From Rhynchopus euleeides (taxonomy: Eukaryota > Euglenozoa > Diplonemea > Diplonemida > Diplonemidae): a DNA stretch of 64,000 nt. The stretch is from positions 1,054,001 through 1,118,000 of the forward strand of contig OY723308.1 of the NCBI GenBank assembly GCA_963210315.1, written 5' to 3'. This document shows positions 19,791 to 31,362 of the stretch, one piece after another. Both the position numbers and the translations under genes were made by a program. Position 1 is the first letter of the stretch. Each line of letters begins with the position of its first letter. Under the pieces are notes generated by a model that ran no database searches, was not told the DNA's origin, and saw only the letters and a program-made list of their open reading frames with translations.

Positions 19791-21065
19791 ATGGCCACCT
19801 TCCTTGCACCAGGATACCTGTCAACAATGCGCACCTCTGTGGCGTTCCTGATGGCGGCCTTCGCTGCGGCGTCGGTGCAGGCGGAGGAGGCGGCGTCGTT
19901 CTTGTGGGAGCAGACGGAGGAGTGGCTCTTGGATGACGTGGTGGAGGGCCTGAACGGTGTCACCTACGGGATTGGGTACGAGCGTGCCGCAGACAACTGG
20001 CTGCTGGTGGCACACGATAACAACGGTGTCCTCACTGCGGAGCGCCGTGTGCAGGACAGCGTGCCTCTGCCTGCCGCCGGGCAGACACGCCCCGTCGCTG
20101 CCGTGCTGGACCAGAGCAGGGGGCAGCTGGTTGTGCTCGGCACGCTGGCGAACCAGTCGGGTCTGACGTACACTGCGGTGGTCGCCTTCGCCGTCCCCTC
20201 GCTCACAACCCTGTGGCAGGTGCAGCTCGGCAGCGGGCACCGTCCCCAGGACCTGGCCCTTGGCAGCGACGGCAGCGTGTACGTCGCCCTGAACAGGTGG
20301 AGCCCTGAAGTCGTCGGGATGACTGTGGCCCGTGTTTCTGCTGACGGCGTTGTGAGGTGGGCAGTGGCGGAGGACACGGGTCTTCTTTTGGGTGTGGGTG
20401 ACAACGTCATTGCGACATCCGCCACCGACGATGTGTACGTCGCCGTGCGTGCGAAGGTGCTGAAGTACAGTCCGGACGGCGTGCTGCAGTGGTCTGGCGC
20501 GCACCCTGCTGAGGCGATCCACGTCCGTGCTGACAACACCATCATCGGGAGCACCTCTGCGAACCCCAGCGGGAAGACGGTCGCCCTGAGCCAGGACGGT
20601 TCCCTGCTGTGGTCTGCAGAGGCCGGTGGCCTCACCATCGTCACCAACAGCGACCTGGAGGTGTGGGTCGGGGACAGCAACTTCGTCGACTCCGACAACG
20701 TCGACTGGCGTCTGCGCAAGCTCAGCGCTGCTGGGCAGCTGCAGTGGGTGCGCTCCATTGGCGACACCAAAGAGGACATGCTCCGCGCACTTGCCATCGA
20801 CGAGCAGAGCAACGTGATTGCTGCCGGCAAGCTGACCGTGCGTGGCGGCTTTCTCAACCTCTTCTGGAGTGCCAAGCTGGCGGTCATCAAGTGGGACGCG
20901 GCTGGCAACCAGGTGTGGCGTGTGGAGCACAGCGGGACCGCAAGCCCGAGTGTCGTGGTCACCTCCCCTGGCCGTGTCGTTGTCGGGGCTCTGACCTCCA
21001 TTGTCGGGTTCCAGACCACAGCCACCACCGGCACCAGCTGCCCCAGCTGGCAGTTCTGGTGCTAG
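19791..21065 (+). CDS. Secreted beta-propeller repeat protein
   Basis: 424 residues from an ATG in the strong initiation context CCACCATGG; a second in-frame ATG at 19827 begins directly at the signal peptide (MRTSVAFLMAAFAAASVQA, then EEA). Either start gives an N-terminal hydrophobic segment with an Ala-x-Ala cleavage site, so the protein should enter the secretory pathway. The rest is a series of units of about 45 residues with motifs like LALGSDGSVYVAL, LKYSPDGVLQWSG, VALSQDGSLLWSA and LRKLSAAGQLQWVRSIG, typical of SBBP/PQQ-like beta-propeller blades. A Cys-containing tail (TSCPSWQFWC) ends it. No catalytic residues are apparent; ligand or cell-surface binding is only an inference. A single exon. 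Confidence 0.75.
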   Translation: MATFLAPGYLSTMRTSVAFLMAAFAAASVQAEEAASFLWEQTEEWLLDDVVEGLNGVTYGIGYERAADNWLLVAHDNNGVLTAERRVQDSVPLPAAGQTRPVAAVLDQSRGQLVVLGTLANQSGLTYTAVVAFAVPSLTTLWQVQLGSGHRPQDLALGSDGSVYVALNRWSPEVVGMTVARVSADGVVRWAVAEDTGLLLGVGDNVIATSATDDVYVAVRAKVLKYSPDGVLQWSGAHPAEAIHVRADNTIIGSTSANPSGKTVALSQDGSLLWSAEAGGLTIVTNSDLEVWVGDSNFVDSDNVDWRLRKLSAAGQLQWVRSIGDTKEDMLRALAIDEQSNVIAAGKLTVRGGFLNLFWSAKLAVIKWDAAGNQVWRVEHSGTASPSVVVTSPGRVVVGALTSIVGFQTTATTGTSCPSWQFWC

Positions 21066-22787
21066 TCAGCCCAAGCTGCCTCTTCATGCCACTGTGTGTG
21101 GGTGTGTTGCCGTTGCGGCAGTGGAAGCTTCCTGTAAACATCGCACACCACTGAGAGGGTGCCTCCGCCCCTCATCGAAGATGATTGTTTCTTGTCATTT
21201 CGGTGAAGCCAGCTCAGGGTATTCTTCCCCAGCAGGCTGATCCTTACGAACATCCCACACACCTGCAGGGTGTGTGTGTGTGTGTGTTCAACGTTCGAAG
21301 ACCTTTGCTTCCCAAATAGAACCGGCGTCGAGCGGATCGTATCCGCCGAATTGCTTCTGTGGCGTGCCACACACGCAGTCACGTGCCAGATATTTTCTAC
21401 GCGTGCCTGAGTGATACGCCTGATGAGGCTTTGCTGTGTCTCTTTTTTGGGAACTCCCAGCTGTCTACCCCTTATCCCCCTCACCTCGCCACTACCTTCA
21501 CCCTACTTACCCGCCCTTCAGGAGGGCGTGCGTGCAACTCAACCGACCCCCTCTTGCACAGGGGTTCTCCTTGAACACCACACACGCACATGCCATTTGG
21601 CATCCCCCAACCCCTTGGCTTTGTTCGCATCAAGCAATAGGTTGTCCCCTCTCACGGACTTATCCTTTTTCCACGGCTGATCCCGAACCCCGGTTGAAAT
21701 CCCAGAAGAACAACGACCGAGGAAAGTCCAGCCACGCACCTTGCTTGCACGACGGGTTTCTGTCATATAGCTTCCGGTGTAAGGCTTTCGTGTTGCCCCC
21801 ACTGGTGTGCTTCTCACTCGCACTGAATCTTGTTGGTCTTGATCCCCACCAATCGCTGCTGCCAGTGGCACGTCACCTTCTCCAGGTCCCGCTTCCTTCA
21901 TGGTATCCACGACCTGCAGGCTTCAGACGAATTTCCCGTCAACAAGGGGTGAAAATACGGAGCGACGACGCAGCACCCACACCTCTCCAAACCCACCCAC
22001 CCCCCCCCCCCTCACACCAATTGGTTAACCGTGCACTGCCTTGCTGCAACCCGCCCATGTGTTTATTTCGGAAGTGTCAGAAGCAGGCTGAGGGTGTTGC
22101 ACAAGGTGATCCCCAAAACGGCAGCCCTTCTTCTTGCACAACAAGAGTACTGTCACACCACTGCCACCGCCACCGCCACCACTTCCAGAGAGGTTTTCAA
22201 CCTTTTCATCTTCCCGATATATTTACTCCCCCGGCGCAGGGTAGTTTTTATCTCTTTTATCCTTCACCTATCCTTTCTTCTCTCTCGCTCTCTCGCGTCG
22301 CCATCTTATTTTTTTCCCCCCCGGCCCGACTTTCCCTTCTCCACCCGAGCACTGGGCTCCAAGCCCCACACACGTGCCCCTCCCCCGCGCCCCTCCCACC
22401 CCGCTCCCCACACACACCCCTCGCGAGGGATTCTGTGGGAAGGGTGTGCTGGGCCAAACCGAACTGGGGCAAAAGGAAACTCGATACACACATATTTCTT
22501 ATATTTCTGACCCCCCTTCCCCCCTCCCCCGACAGTTGTTTCGTGTGGGTGGCGCTGAAGCTCAGCCAACCAGGAGAGGAAGACGCACACACACGCCTAT
22601 TAACACAAACACAGCACCTTCGGGTTTAGCCTTTCTTTTACCCGGCTTTTCCCCCTCCCCGCTCTCGATCTCCGAGGACTTTCGGTCGTACTTCTCTCCT
22701 TTGGGTTGGTGTGGTTCACCCCATCCCTGACCCCCTCACTCCCTCAGTTCAGTCCCCCGTTTTTTTTTTGCCGCTGCCCACTAGACG
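21066..22787. other. Intergenic spacer, C/T-rich toward the next gene
   Basis: It contains a GT run near 21271-21285 and, from about 21950, long C and CT tracts. The long plus-strand ORFs here (for example 21436-22629) have low-complexity Pro/Ser/Leu/His composition caused by the C-rich strand and show no domain. The final pyrimidine tract (22700-22775) immediately precedes the next start codon and is probably its leader. Confidence 0.45.
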
Positions 22788-23708
22788 ATGGTGAACATGG
22801 AGCCCAGCACGAAGATCTACGAGCTGTGCTCGTCACTCCGAGCGCAGCGCGTGAGGGGCGTGAAGGAGCTGGGCAGCATTGTCAGCGCTGTTTCGGAGAG
22901 GTACCCTGAGGCGCAGGTGACAGCGATGCAGACGCGCCCGGCGTACGCCAACATCTTCCTGCAACGCATGTCTTTCTTCACCATGTCCTTCCCGACGTCG
23001 GAGCTGCTGCTCTTCATCCCCAACTTCGCAGAGGCGTGGGAGCTTCGGAAACCCACCCCTGACTATGCAGAGGTGACGGCGAAGCTCGCGCGCATGTACC
23101 CAAACTTCGTTGGGACCGAGGCAGAGCTGGAGAAGGTCCTCACAGCCATCGCGGTATGTACAGATTGTGTATTGCATGAAGGGGCCTTAGCTCAGAAGGG
23201 TGCAGTGCAGCAGAATTGTGAGAAAAGGTGACCCCGGTACCCCACACAGAGCTGGCTGTAAAGTGTGACACAGCGAAGGCCCAATCCCCACGGGTCTCGC
23301 CTCCCGATTGCCTCTCGCCCCTCAATGCCCTCCGATATGATATGGACGCCCAGACCCCACACACACGCCCACCACACCCTGTTCGATTTTGCAGAGGCAT
23401 GTGCGCTTCTGCATGGTGGCGAAGGGGCTTGACATCCCCCCGTGGAGGACATCGGAGTGCTGGAAGCGCGTGTTCATCGAAAGGTATGTCAGATTGTGTG
23501 CTCCAGTTTGTGCTACCGCTGCTAGCCCCCCTCCCCACGACAACCCACCATCATCAGGGACCCCGTCAACATCACGATTGTGACGCGCGACTGGTCCGAC
23601 GAGGACTGCGATGCTGAGGGCTCCGATTCTGCCACCGACGCCTGCACCGAAGCCTCTGACGGCAGCTACCCGGGCAGCGTCACAACGGCAGGGATGCTCA
23701 GCGAGTAG
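22788..23708 (+). CDS. DUF506-type (PD-(D/E)XK-like) protein, three exons
   Basis: Exons 22788-23153, 23395-23483 and 23558-23708, with introns starting GTATGT and ending TTTTGCAG or CATCATCAG, join in frame to a 201-residue protein. The middle (about residues 95-150) carries the pattern YPNFVGTEAELEKVL, then RFCMVAKGLDIPPWR and CWKRVF, which matches the C-terminal signature of DUF506 (FVG...L...GMxLPPWR...KW), a family of plants and algae placed in the PD-(D/E)XK nuclease superfamily. The N-terminal beta strands of that fold may correspond to residues about 45-85 (FFTMSFPTSELLLFIPNFAEAWELRKP). The tail is acidic and Ser-rich. The biochemical role of the family is not settled. Start ATG 22788 follows a pyrimidine leader; a second ATG lies three codons on. 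Confidence 0.65.
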
Positions 23709-25352
23709 GTGGAATCGCCCCGCCGGCATCCCGCATCTCCCCCTGGGAGGTGCAGAGTTGACAAGGTTTCATCACCTTCACTCTGCATGCCAAGAAAGGG
23801 CACATCACTGTGGTGTGTGCGTGTCGGGTATATTTTGCCGCCTATTTTATTAGGACAGAGCTCGCCCCCCTTTTACAAGAAAGGGGGGGAGGGGGTGTAA
23901 AAGGCCCTGGTGTGATTCTCTCCAAAAAGGGCTGCATGCATGCATGCATGCTGTTTCGGATTATGGCTTCTGATGTTCTGGCTGTGCGATGGGGATGCAT
24001 ATCTGGATGTATCCCTGGTTATCTTTTGGTGTATGTGCATGGTTTTGCAGTGGAGTGCAGTGGTGGTTTTGCATCAAGCGCGGTGTACGGGTTGCTTCGA
24101 CAAAACCCTGGGCACCGTGTCGTGCGTCTGTACAGTGGCGATCGTATCGAGGGCACGGGTGCTCGGTGTGTATCTCCATTGATACAAAAGGAGTCATGCG
24201 TGTGTCGTATTTTCGGCTGAGTGTGTCAATTTTCAATAAAGAGAAGTCGGCTTCCAACGAAATCCGGGGCCTTTTTTCGCTCCGTGTCAAGCTGTGTTGC
24301 AGTGCAGCGCGAAGTGTCGCTAGGCTCACTGTTGTTGTATCGCAGTGCGAATACCCTTTCCTCCTCTCCCCCGCCACATCACCCCCAATCTATACACGCC
24401 ACGGGCTGGTCGCCCTCGTCACTACTGGACGCCAGTCCTCGGTTTTCCAAAACCAGCAAAAAAAGAAGGGTCACTTCAAACACACACACACACCACTCGC
24501 ACTCGTCCAACGAAACCAAAAAGACAACGTTACTTTTTTATTCGTGCACGGTGGGATTTTATATCGCGTGGTGTGAATGTTTCCGAAGCTGCATTCTCGA
24601 GCTGTGAGGGCGTAATCCGCATTCTCGTGGATTCTCGTGGCGTTCCGCATAGAGGCAGAAAAACGGATGGAACATTATTGAACACTTTTCGAAGGTGTTT
24701 CTCTCGGGTTGTGAGAGACATCTTCTCACAACTGAGACCAGGCTCTTGCAGTTTGAGAAAAGTATGCTTCCGCACACATCCTCACACGCGATGTAAGGGC
24801 CCACCGTGCGGTGCTGTGACCTCACCCCCCCATCCCCCCCCCCCCCCCCCAGACACGCACACTCCACACCCCTCCGCTTCATTCCATCCTCACCCCTGCC
24901 CTGTCTAGCCGAGTTTTGATCGCGTTTATTTACCCACCCATTCTCATCAACAAAAGTTCTGTCAAAGTAAAAACAACCGGGGTGGGTGCGTGGGTGGGTT
25001 GGTGGTGGTCGGCGCAGTCTTGGGGAGTGGTGCCGAACCTCCCCCCCCTTTGTGCTGGGGCCTGTTCTGCCACCCTGCTGTGGGTGGGGTCGTAGTGGGG
25101 TGCCGTGCATCCCCTTCCCTTCAACCTCCAGCAGGGGGCAGCTCAGTGCGGGTTGGCACCACAGCCTCGGGTTTGCGCGCAAAGAAACATCATTCCGCTC
25201 TTTTGTTTTTTTTTGATTTGCACAGAGGGTGCGCACGCTCCACCGCCGCTGGGTTTGAAGGGATTGATTTGAGCTGTATCTATCACCGCCCGAATCGTTG
25301 TAGTTTCAACAAAAAAAACCTACCTCTGCTACCAGGTCCTGGGCACGACCTT
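23709..25352. other. Intergenic spacer with a possible poly(A) signal
   Basis: TTTCAATAAAGAG near 24229-24241 could be the 3'-end signal of the preceding gene. A run of about 20 C lies near 24830-24850, with a CA run at 24480-24495. Short ORFs here have no domain or convincing composition. Confidence 0.35.
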
Positions 25353-25354
25353 AA

Positions 25355-26668
25355 ACTACCTAAGACCTAGGGAAGTCGTAAAACTCAACCCCACACCCCG
25401 AGGGCTCCCCCAGGCTGGTCCGCCTGGGCAACGGGGTCCCAGTGCATAGCACGGAGCACTGGGACAAAAGAGGGTCCGCCTTTTTCCGTCAACTCTGACA
25501 TGGGGAGGGACAGCTGGAGCCACTGGCGGGGTGCTGTGTTGACTTCAGGGGGCTCCCAACGTGCTTCGGCACACCGGGTTCTTGGCCTGCGGCGGCATGG
25601 TAGTCGGTCAGAGAGGCCAGCGCTTGGTCGGGGACTACTCAGAGAGGGCGTGTGCGGACTTCAGGGGGCTCCCAACGTGCATCTGCACACCGGGTTCTTG
25701 GCCTGCGGACGTAGATTGCCTAAAGGTTTAGAAACCGGCCGAGCCCGTGGGGGTGACGAACGTACTGCCGGCCCGGGATTGTCAAGGTTCTTTCCCCAGA
25801 TGGCTCACCAGTACCACCAAACCACACGGAGAGCAAAACCGCCGGGGAGGGGGTGGGGGAAGGTGGGAAGGGCGGCATGCCGAACTACAGCAAGGATGGC
25901 CAACAATGCGATCACTGCAAACAAGGCATGGGACACAAGAGGGAAAAAAAAACGGGGAGACGCGACTGCAACGCCCCGACCTCCGCATGGAGGGACTCAC
26001 CCGCTTAGGGGAAACCACCATCCGCCGACTCCGGGCCGACCACCACCGCCTGGTCTACGACCATGACATCCCGGGCACGGCACAACCACCTTGCCAACCC
26101 TGCCTGAAGCATGCGCCGGGCCACCCCCCGCCTGGGGTCTCACTGAAGCACCTCTTCTTCGGCTGCCCCGCGACAGCGTCGGCCCGACACCACCTCACAG
26201 CCACAAACGTGCACAACCTGCTGTTGCACAACTGCAAGGAGGCGCTGCGCTACCTGGCCGAGGCAGGGGTAACGGAGCACGGCGAGAAGGACTACCTGAA
26301 CGCGTGAACCAAATAACATCATCAGAGAACAAGGGCTTCGGCCCGACCTCCCAGCACCCCCCCCCCCCCCCATCCCAGCCCCACGTCACTTTCCACAGGC
26401 CGCCAGGCGCGTCAGCGTCGGCGACCGCCCGCCCCCAGTCTGAGAGGCATCAGCCGAATCTCGGTGGAGGCGGGCACAAAACAAAAGGGAGAGTCGTCAC
26501 TGTGCATATCAGCACGGTCCCGCCCTCTGTGCCAGACCAACACACCACCAAAGGAAAAGAGGAAGAGGCGACGTAAGGCAATGCCTCCGTGCGGCCAGGA
26601 GAACACGAAATAGCGACCCCCTCAACGGGGAATGCTACGAGCACGGCCAAAAATCGTTCAAATCGTTC
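25355..26668 (+). mobile_element. Chimeric non-autonomous element: unique 5' part joined to a LINE-1 3' end
   Basis: From 25953 to about 26668 the sequence is almost identical to the truncated LINE-1 copy at 60609-61331, including the last 118 ORF2 codons, 3' UTR and AAATCGTTCA tail. The preceding 600 bp is absent from either LINE copy. It has two 52-bp direct repeats (25541-25592 and 25657-25708), a 10-bp stem hairpin (GTCCCAGTGC...GCACTGGGAC) and an A run (25944-25952) exactly at the junction. This could be a SINE-like element using a LINE tail, a template-switch chimera, or a truncated LINE that landed beside an older repeat. Confidence 0.55.
25953..26307 (+). pseudogene. LINE-1 ORF2 C-terminal fragment
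   Basis: Encodes ETRLQRPDLRMEGLTRLGET through ALRYLAEAGVTEHGEKDYLN and TGA, including the CxxC...H-x4-C knuckle (CQPCLKHAPG...HLFFGC). It is 5' truncated and equivalent to 60609-60963. Confidence 0.75.
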
Positions 26669-29600
26669 AAAAAGATGCCGCTGTCCTGGCTTTGAAGTCG
26701 TCAGGACTGCAGTCGACAAGACCAATAAAAGCGGTGGGTACCCTGGTCGTACTGTGTGATGCGAGCAGACGTTGCCAAGAACTCAACCTGTTGAGTTTGA
26801 GTCAGCACCGATCTGTGGAGATGGTGCGCGACTGGCTCCCTGTTCCGGCACGAAGTTGTCAAGGTGTCAAAAGAAATTGACGAGAAACCACCAAAATCAG
26901 AATTTTGAAACAAATGTGAGAGTGGGAGGGGGGGGGGGGAGGGTCCACTTATTATTGATTCGAATATGGTTTCCGTTCTGCTCTCTTCCTTTCCGGATTC
27001 TACATACCCTTGAACCACACATCCCCCCCCCCCTCCCCCCTGAAAGCCTTTCCTTTTCTTGGGGGCCCTCGCTACGCGTCACTGTGAGTCACGAGTCGTC
27101 AGTTTTCAGCCAAACATGGCTGACTCCTCACTTTTTCTCACTCAGTCACACTTGGTAGCGAGGGCCCCCCTTGGCCCATTATGATATCAATTCACCCCAA
27201 CCTTGAATCACCCCTCTACCCACTGCTGAGTGACTGGAGTTCGTGGCTTGCACGTTTTTTTTCCCTGTGCGCTCAACGAACAGTAGCCCGGATCTACCTT
27301 TTTTTGCAGTTGCTGGGCAGGGAGAAGTTCTCTTATTATAGCGAAAGGAGTGCGATTTCCCCCCTTCACCCCCTTCTCTTTTTCAGCAGTCGCCTGACTC
27401 ATCCTGCCTCGATTCATCACTCTCGAGACAAAAGCTGACTGGTCGTCTTGCACGTCAGTCCAGTGGTTGTTTGATGCAAAAAAAAAACAGCAAAGGAAAA
27501 CTGAAAACAACTCAAGGCAACTGGCAACGGACTTCTTCCCCGTGTCTTCTGGTGACATTGCCTTGCGCACACCGCTTCCCGCTGCACGCCAGCAGGCGGG
27601 GTGGTCATCGATCGCAGCCCAACAGAAGTGTTTTCTGATCGCCCTCCCCCCCCCTTCACTGTGGTCTGCCTTTCTTTAGCTGCATCGCACTGCTACCAAG
27701 AACTTTACACATGACTACCCAACGCTCCGCCGCCGCAAACACCCCCCCCCCCCCTCACCCCGCACCCTGTTTGATTCGGTGCAATCCGGCCGGCTAAATC
27801 ATCCTGTGTGATGTGCCCCCCTGCCCCCAATGGCCCACCGAGAGCTCCATCCACTGCCCCCCTGCGGCTTCCCTCTGCGTTTGATTTGTCAACAACCCCT
27901 CCCACCCCGCACCCCCACACCCTTGCTTCCCGGGCACAGCAAGGCATGCGCTTTGCCATGCAGAGTGGGTGATCGAAACCCCGTTTTTGAGCCACACGGA
28001 GCGGTACACGGAGCTCGGTTCTCGATCACTCCACGGAGGGGTACAACATATATTGGATTCCGCAGTGCCCCCCGGCAAGAAGCATGGGGTGGGAGAGGGG
28101 GAGGGGGGTTTTCTTTGTGTGGTGGCGATCGGGGGGTTTCTCGTTGTGTGGTTGTGGCGTGCCTATTCCCCCCCCCCCCCTCTCGAGTTTGGGTGGGTTG
28201 CGTCAAACAGGAAACACTTTTCTGATCTGCGCTGCAGTCACTCGTATCCCATCTCTCTCTCTCTCTCTATCTCGAAAAAATATCGAACAATTTGAACGAG
28301 CTTGGTCTGACTCCCAGCCCCATGTCACAGTGGCAGCTGTTTCAATAACCTTGCTCTTGTCTCCGGTATGATTCCATAGACATACCTCCGTTGTGTGGTG
28401 ATGCCTGCTGATTACAAGCGGTTTTTTTTGCAGTTGTTGCTCCGTGCTGTGAGGGGCAACTTTGGCTGTAATCGCTCAAATCGTTCAGGTCGTTAAATGC
28501 CCCCTCCATGATTCCAACCCCAGCTACAGCAGCCAAAGCCCCCTAGAAATCCTAGGGGGGCACCTACACAACCTGTGGTTTTTCTTTGCAGGGCTTGCAT
28601 GGCGATAGCCATCAAAAGCTCCGGGAAAATACGAAATGCCCCTCTGCACCCACAACCCTCCACCCCCATCCCTTCCCACGTGGGGATAAGAAACAGTTCT
28701 CGCGGGCGAAGCGTTTTGTTTTTCTGCCAAATTGTCCCCACCCCCACCCACTATTGCCTCTGCGACTGGCCCCACATGTCGACTCGTCGGAGAAAGAAAC
28801 AGCAGAACTGAATTGCCGCTGTATTGCTTTGCGGGTTATGTTTTAGACGCATTTCCCCCCATATTCCTTGCTGGCTCTGAGTTGCGAGCGACGGGGGCGT
28901 AGCGGAGTCGTGACGCAAAGAAGGAAGTCGGACCGGCTGAAGCTTTAGCGGTAACACCTTCATGCCACTTCACAGGGCATCACAGCCTTGAGACAGCAAG
29001 TGTGCACTCAACAAAAAGTGGTTCGGATCTGTTTCAAACGGGTATCTGGACAGGGTGTTTCAACTGCATCGCGGAAGCAGTACGATTTCTACTAGCCCGT
29101 GGCACTACACTGGCTCCACCCGACTCTGCACACTGCCCCCCATGTCCCCCCTCACCTGAGGTACTGGTGTGGTGGGTCACGATGGGCAACTCCCCCCGAT
29201 TGACTCATTTTTTTTGGTGTCACCCATTTTTTTGCTCCCCACCGCCCCTCGTCCGGTATCTTTATCAGCGACTCCGGTCTTGTCACTTCGTCTTTGCTTG
29301 GCGCACCCAGGTCTATGTGCGCATTGTATCTTTGTTTCTCTAATCCCGGAAGTGAGGGTGTCTTTGGGTTCTCTCTCGGCGCGTTAAACACTGTGTTGGA
29401 GCCTTCGCACTCAAGTGTAGAGTGAGCGTCATAACAGCACGGGGCGTCAGACTGGTACAGTTTGACACGGAATGCCAGCCTGCCCCTGTGTACGTATTGT
29501 GTTTTTCCGGTCTATGTTATTTTATACTCGTTGCATATGCTCAGTGGTTACGCTCCGCATGCGGAACATGCGGATTTCCGTAGGGTATTTCTTTTGGCGA

Positions 29601-29992
29601 AATCCGTACGTACGGTTTCCACATGCGGATTTCCGCATGTGCCTGGGTAATTTTCCCCGCCCCCCCTCCGAGCGTCAACCAAGCGTCAACCCATTTACAC
29701 TGGGGCGACGCTAACCTAGCGTTACACTGGGTCGATGGTCGATGACGTCGATGAGAGGTTTTAGGAACAGATGCTCACTACCGTGGCCTCCGGCGGCTGG
29801 GGGGCTCCGCCCCCCAGACCCCCCATATAGCCTGTGCCCGTCTAGTGACCAAGTCCTGGGTGGGTGCCGCCCGCAATAATTTTCAACTGAAAAAAACGGC
29901 ACGTGCGGTTTTCCGTATGTAATTGTTTTTGCGTTTCCAAAACTGCGTAACCACTGCATATGCTCCTATGCGAGGTTTGATCTTTCGCACGC
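26669..29992. other. Spacer with dispersed repeats, no gene recognised
   Basis: Ordinary sequence mixed with C runs (27022-27040, 27743-27756, 28166-28177). Two members of a dispersed repeat lie at 27245-27380 and 28895-29100. A fragment at 29771-29805 is the inverted copy of 10169-10203 inside element E. No ORF shows a domain. Confidence 0.4.
28895..29100 (+). repeat. Dispersed repeat family, copy at 28.9 kb
   Basis: Carries GAAGCTTTAGCGGTAACACC, CTTCATGCCACTTCACAGGG, TGTGCACTCAACAAAAAGTG and a closing GAAGCAGTACGATTTC. The same ordered blocks occur at 33045-33260, 61840-61990 and, second half only, 27245-27380. About 200 bp, non-coding, possibly a SINE; no clear pol III box pair is seen. 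Confidence 0.5.
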
Positions 29993-30576
29993 CATGGAGG
30001 ATTCTTCATATTCCTGGATTTCCCGAATTTCCTGGATTTCCCCCGGCCCCTTAGGCGGTTTCAGGGCGGACAGGGCGGACATGCCCGGACCGGGAAATCC
30101 GGGTGTCCGGATGTCCGGGTCCAATTTTGACCCCCCCCCCCCCCCCTGGACATTTCCCGAATTTCCCGCCCGGACATGTCCGGGCGGACATCCGGACATC
30201 CAGAAATGTCCGCCCCGGACAGGGCGGACATGTCCGGGCGGACATTTTCTGGTGTCCGGATGTCCGGGCGGACATGTCCGGACCCGGAAATTCGGGAAAT
30301 CCAATTTTGACCCCCCCCCCCGGACATGTCCGGCCAGGACCTCAATAGTTTGATTTTTGGTCCAGAAAATAGTTTGAAAATTTTTGAAATCTGGGTGCCC
30401 AAAAAAAATTCCTAAGACCGGCGATTTGTAGGGGGACCCTTTCGAATTTTTTTTGGGGAAGGGTAAATTGAACGTTTTTGGCCAAATGAAGCCACTGCGA
30501 CCATTCCCGGGCCTCGGAAATCAGATTTTTGCCCCTCAAATGCGGTGCCGGTCCGGACAAAAAACCGAAAAAATCG

Positions 30577-30665
30577 TTCCCTGCCCACCTGGTCGCACCC
30601 AAGTGCCTCACACCGGTTCTCTCCCCACCCGGTGATCCACCTGACGGATACGGTAAAAAAAATCG
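30577..30665. other. 89-bp insert in element C with A-rich end and repeated flank
   Basis: Absent from the equivalent places in A, B and D. Flanked by AAAAAATCG (30568-30576 and 30657-30665). The insert runs from TTCCCTGCCCACCTGG to GACGGATACGGT and then eight A. The size and A-rich end suggest a retroposed small RNA, but no known RNA is recognised. Confidence 0.5.
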
Positions 30666-31047
30666 TGAAAAATGGCCCATTTTCCCCAGCCAAAAATGGG
30701 CCAAAAATGCCCCCCGGACACCCCCAGAGACATGTCCTAATCCGGGGTGCCAGTAGGGGGGACCTTTCGAATTTTTTTTCGAGGAGAGGTCAATTGAACG
30801 TTTTTGGACATCTGAGGCCACTGCGACCATTCCCAGGCCTCGGAAATGAGATTTTTGGCCCTCAAATGCGGTGCCGGTCCCCACGAAATTCCGAAAAAAT
30901 CATGAAAATCGAAAGGTCCCACGCACCAAATTCTGCCCAAAAATCGTCAAAAATGGACATGTCATATGCAGCAAGGGGGCAAACCACTCCCCAAATTTTG
31001 CTCAATGATTCCACGGCAAGCCAGATTTTCTGATCAATTGGTTTGTT

Positions 31048-31362
31048 TGAGCATGTTCCTGGCCCTTGTTTGGAAAGTAGATGGCCCCTGGCTGGAGAGG
31101 ACGGTTGTGCTCGACCGGACGGAGAGAGAACCTTCTCCATATCCACCTCCACTCCACAATGCCAGAAGTGGCAGGAAGGCCGGGTGTTACAGGCCTCAAC
31201 CAGGGTTCCAAGGCTCTCCACTTCCTGGCTGCGTCAGGGATCACCGGGTACAGCGAGCAGGATTACCTGTCCTGACACCCCAGCATGTGCCACCGGAAGA
31301 ACCCGAAACAGCAGCCCCCCCCTCATGGGGGTTGCAAGAGGCACGGAAATCGTTCAAATCGG
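31048..31362 (+). pseudogene. Captured LINE 3' end in element C
   Basis: The plus strand encodes KALHFLAASGITGYSEQDYLS and stops at 31275, followed by the LINE-like 3' UTR and AAATCGTTCAAATCG tail. Same fossil as in A and B. Confidence 0.6.

Noticed and set aside
23178-23230. tRNA-like start (GGGGCCTTAGCTCAGAAGGG) in intron 1 of the DUF506-type gene
   Set aside because: No anticodon arm, no GGTTCGA-type T arm and no matching acceptor strand follow, so it is not a tRNA.
25400-25480. HDV-like ribozyme at the head of the 25.4-kb chimera (GGGCAACG beside hairpins)
   Set aside because: The hairpins do not assemble into the nested double pseudoknot and no catalytic-C segment could be placed.
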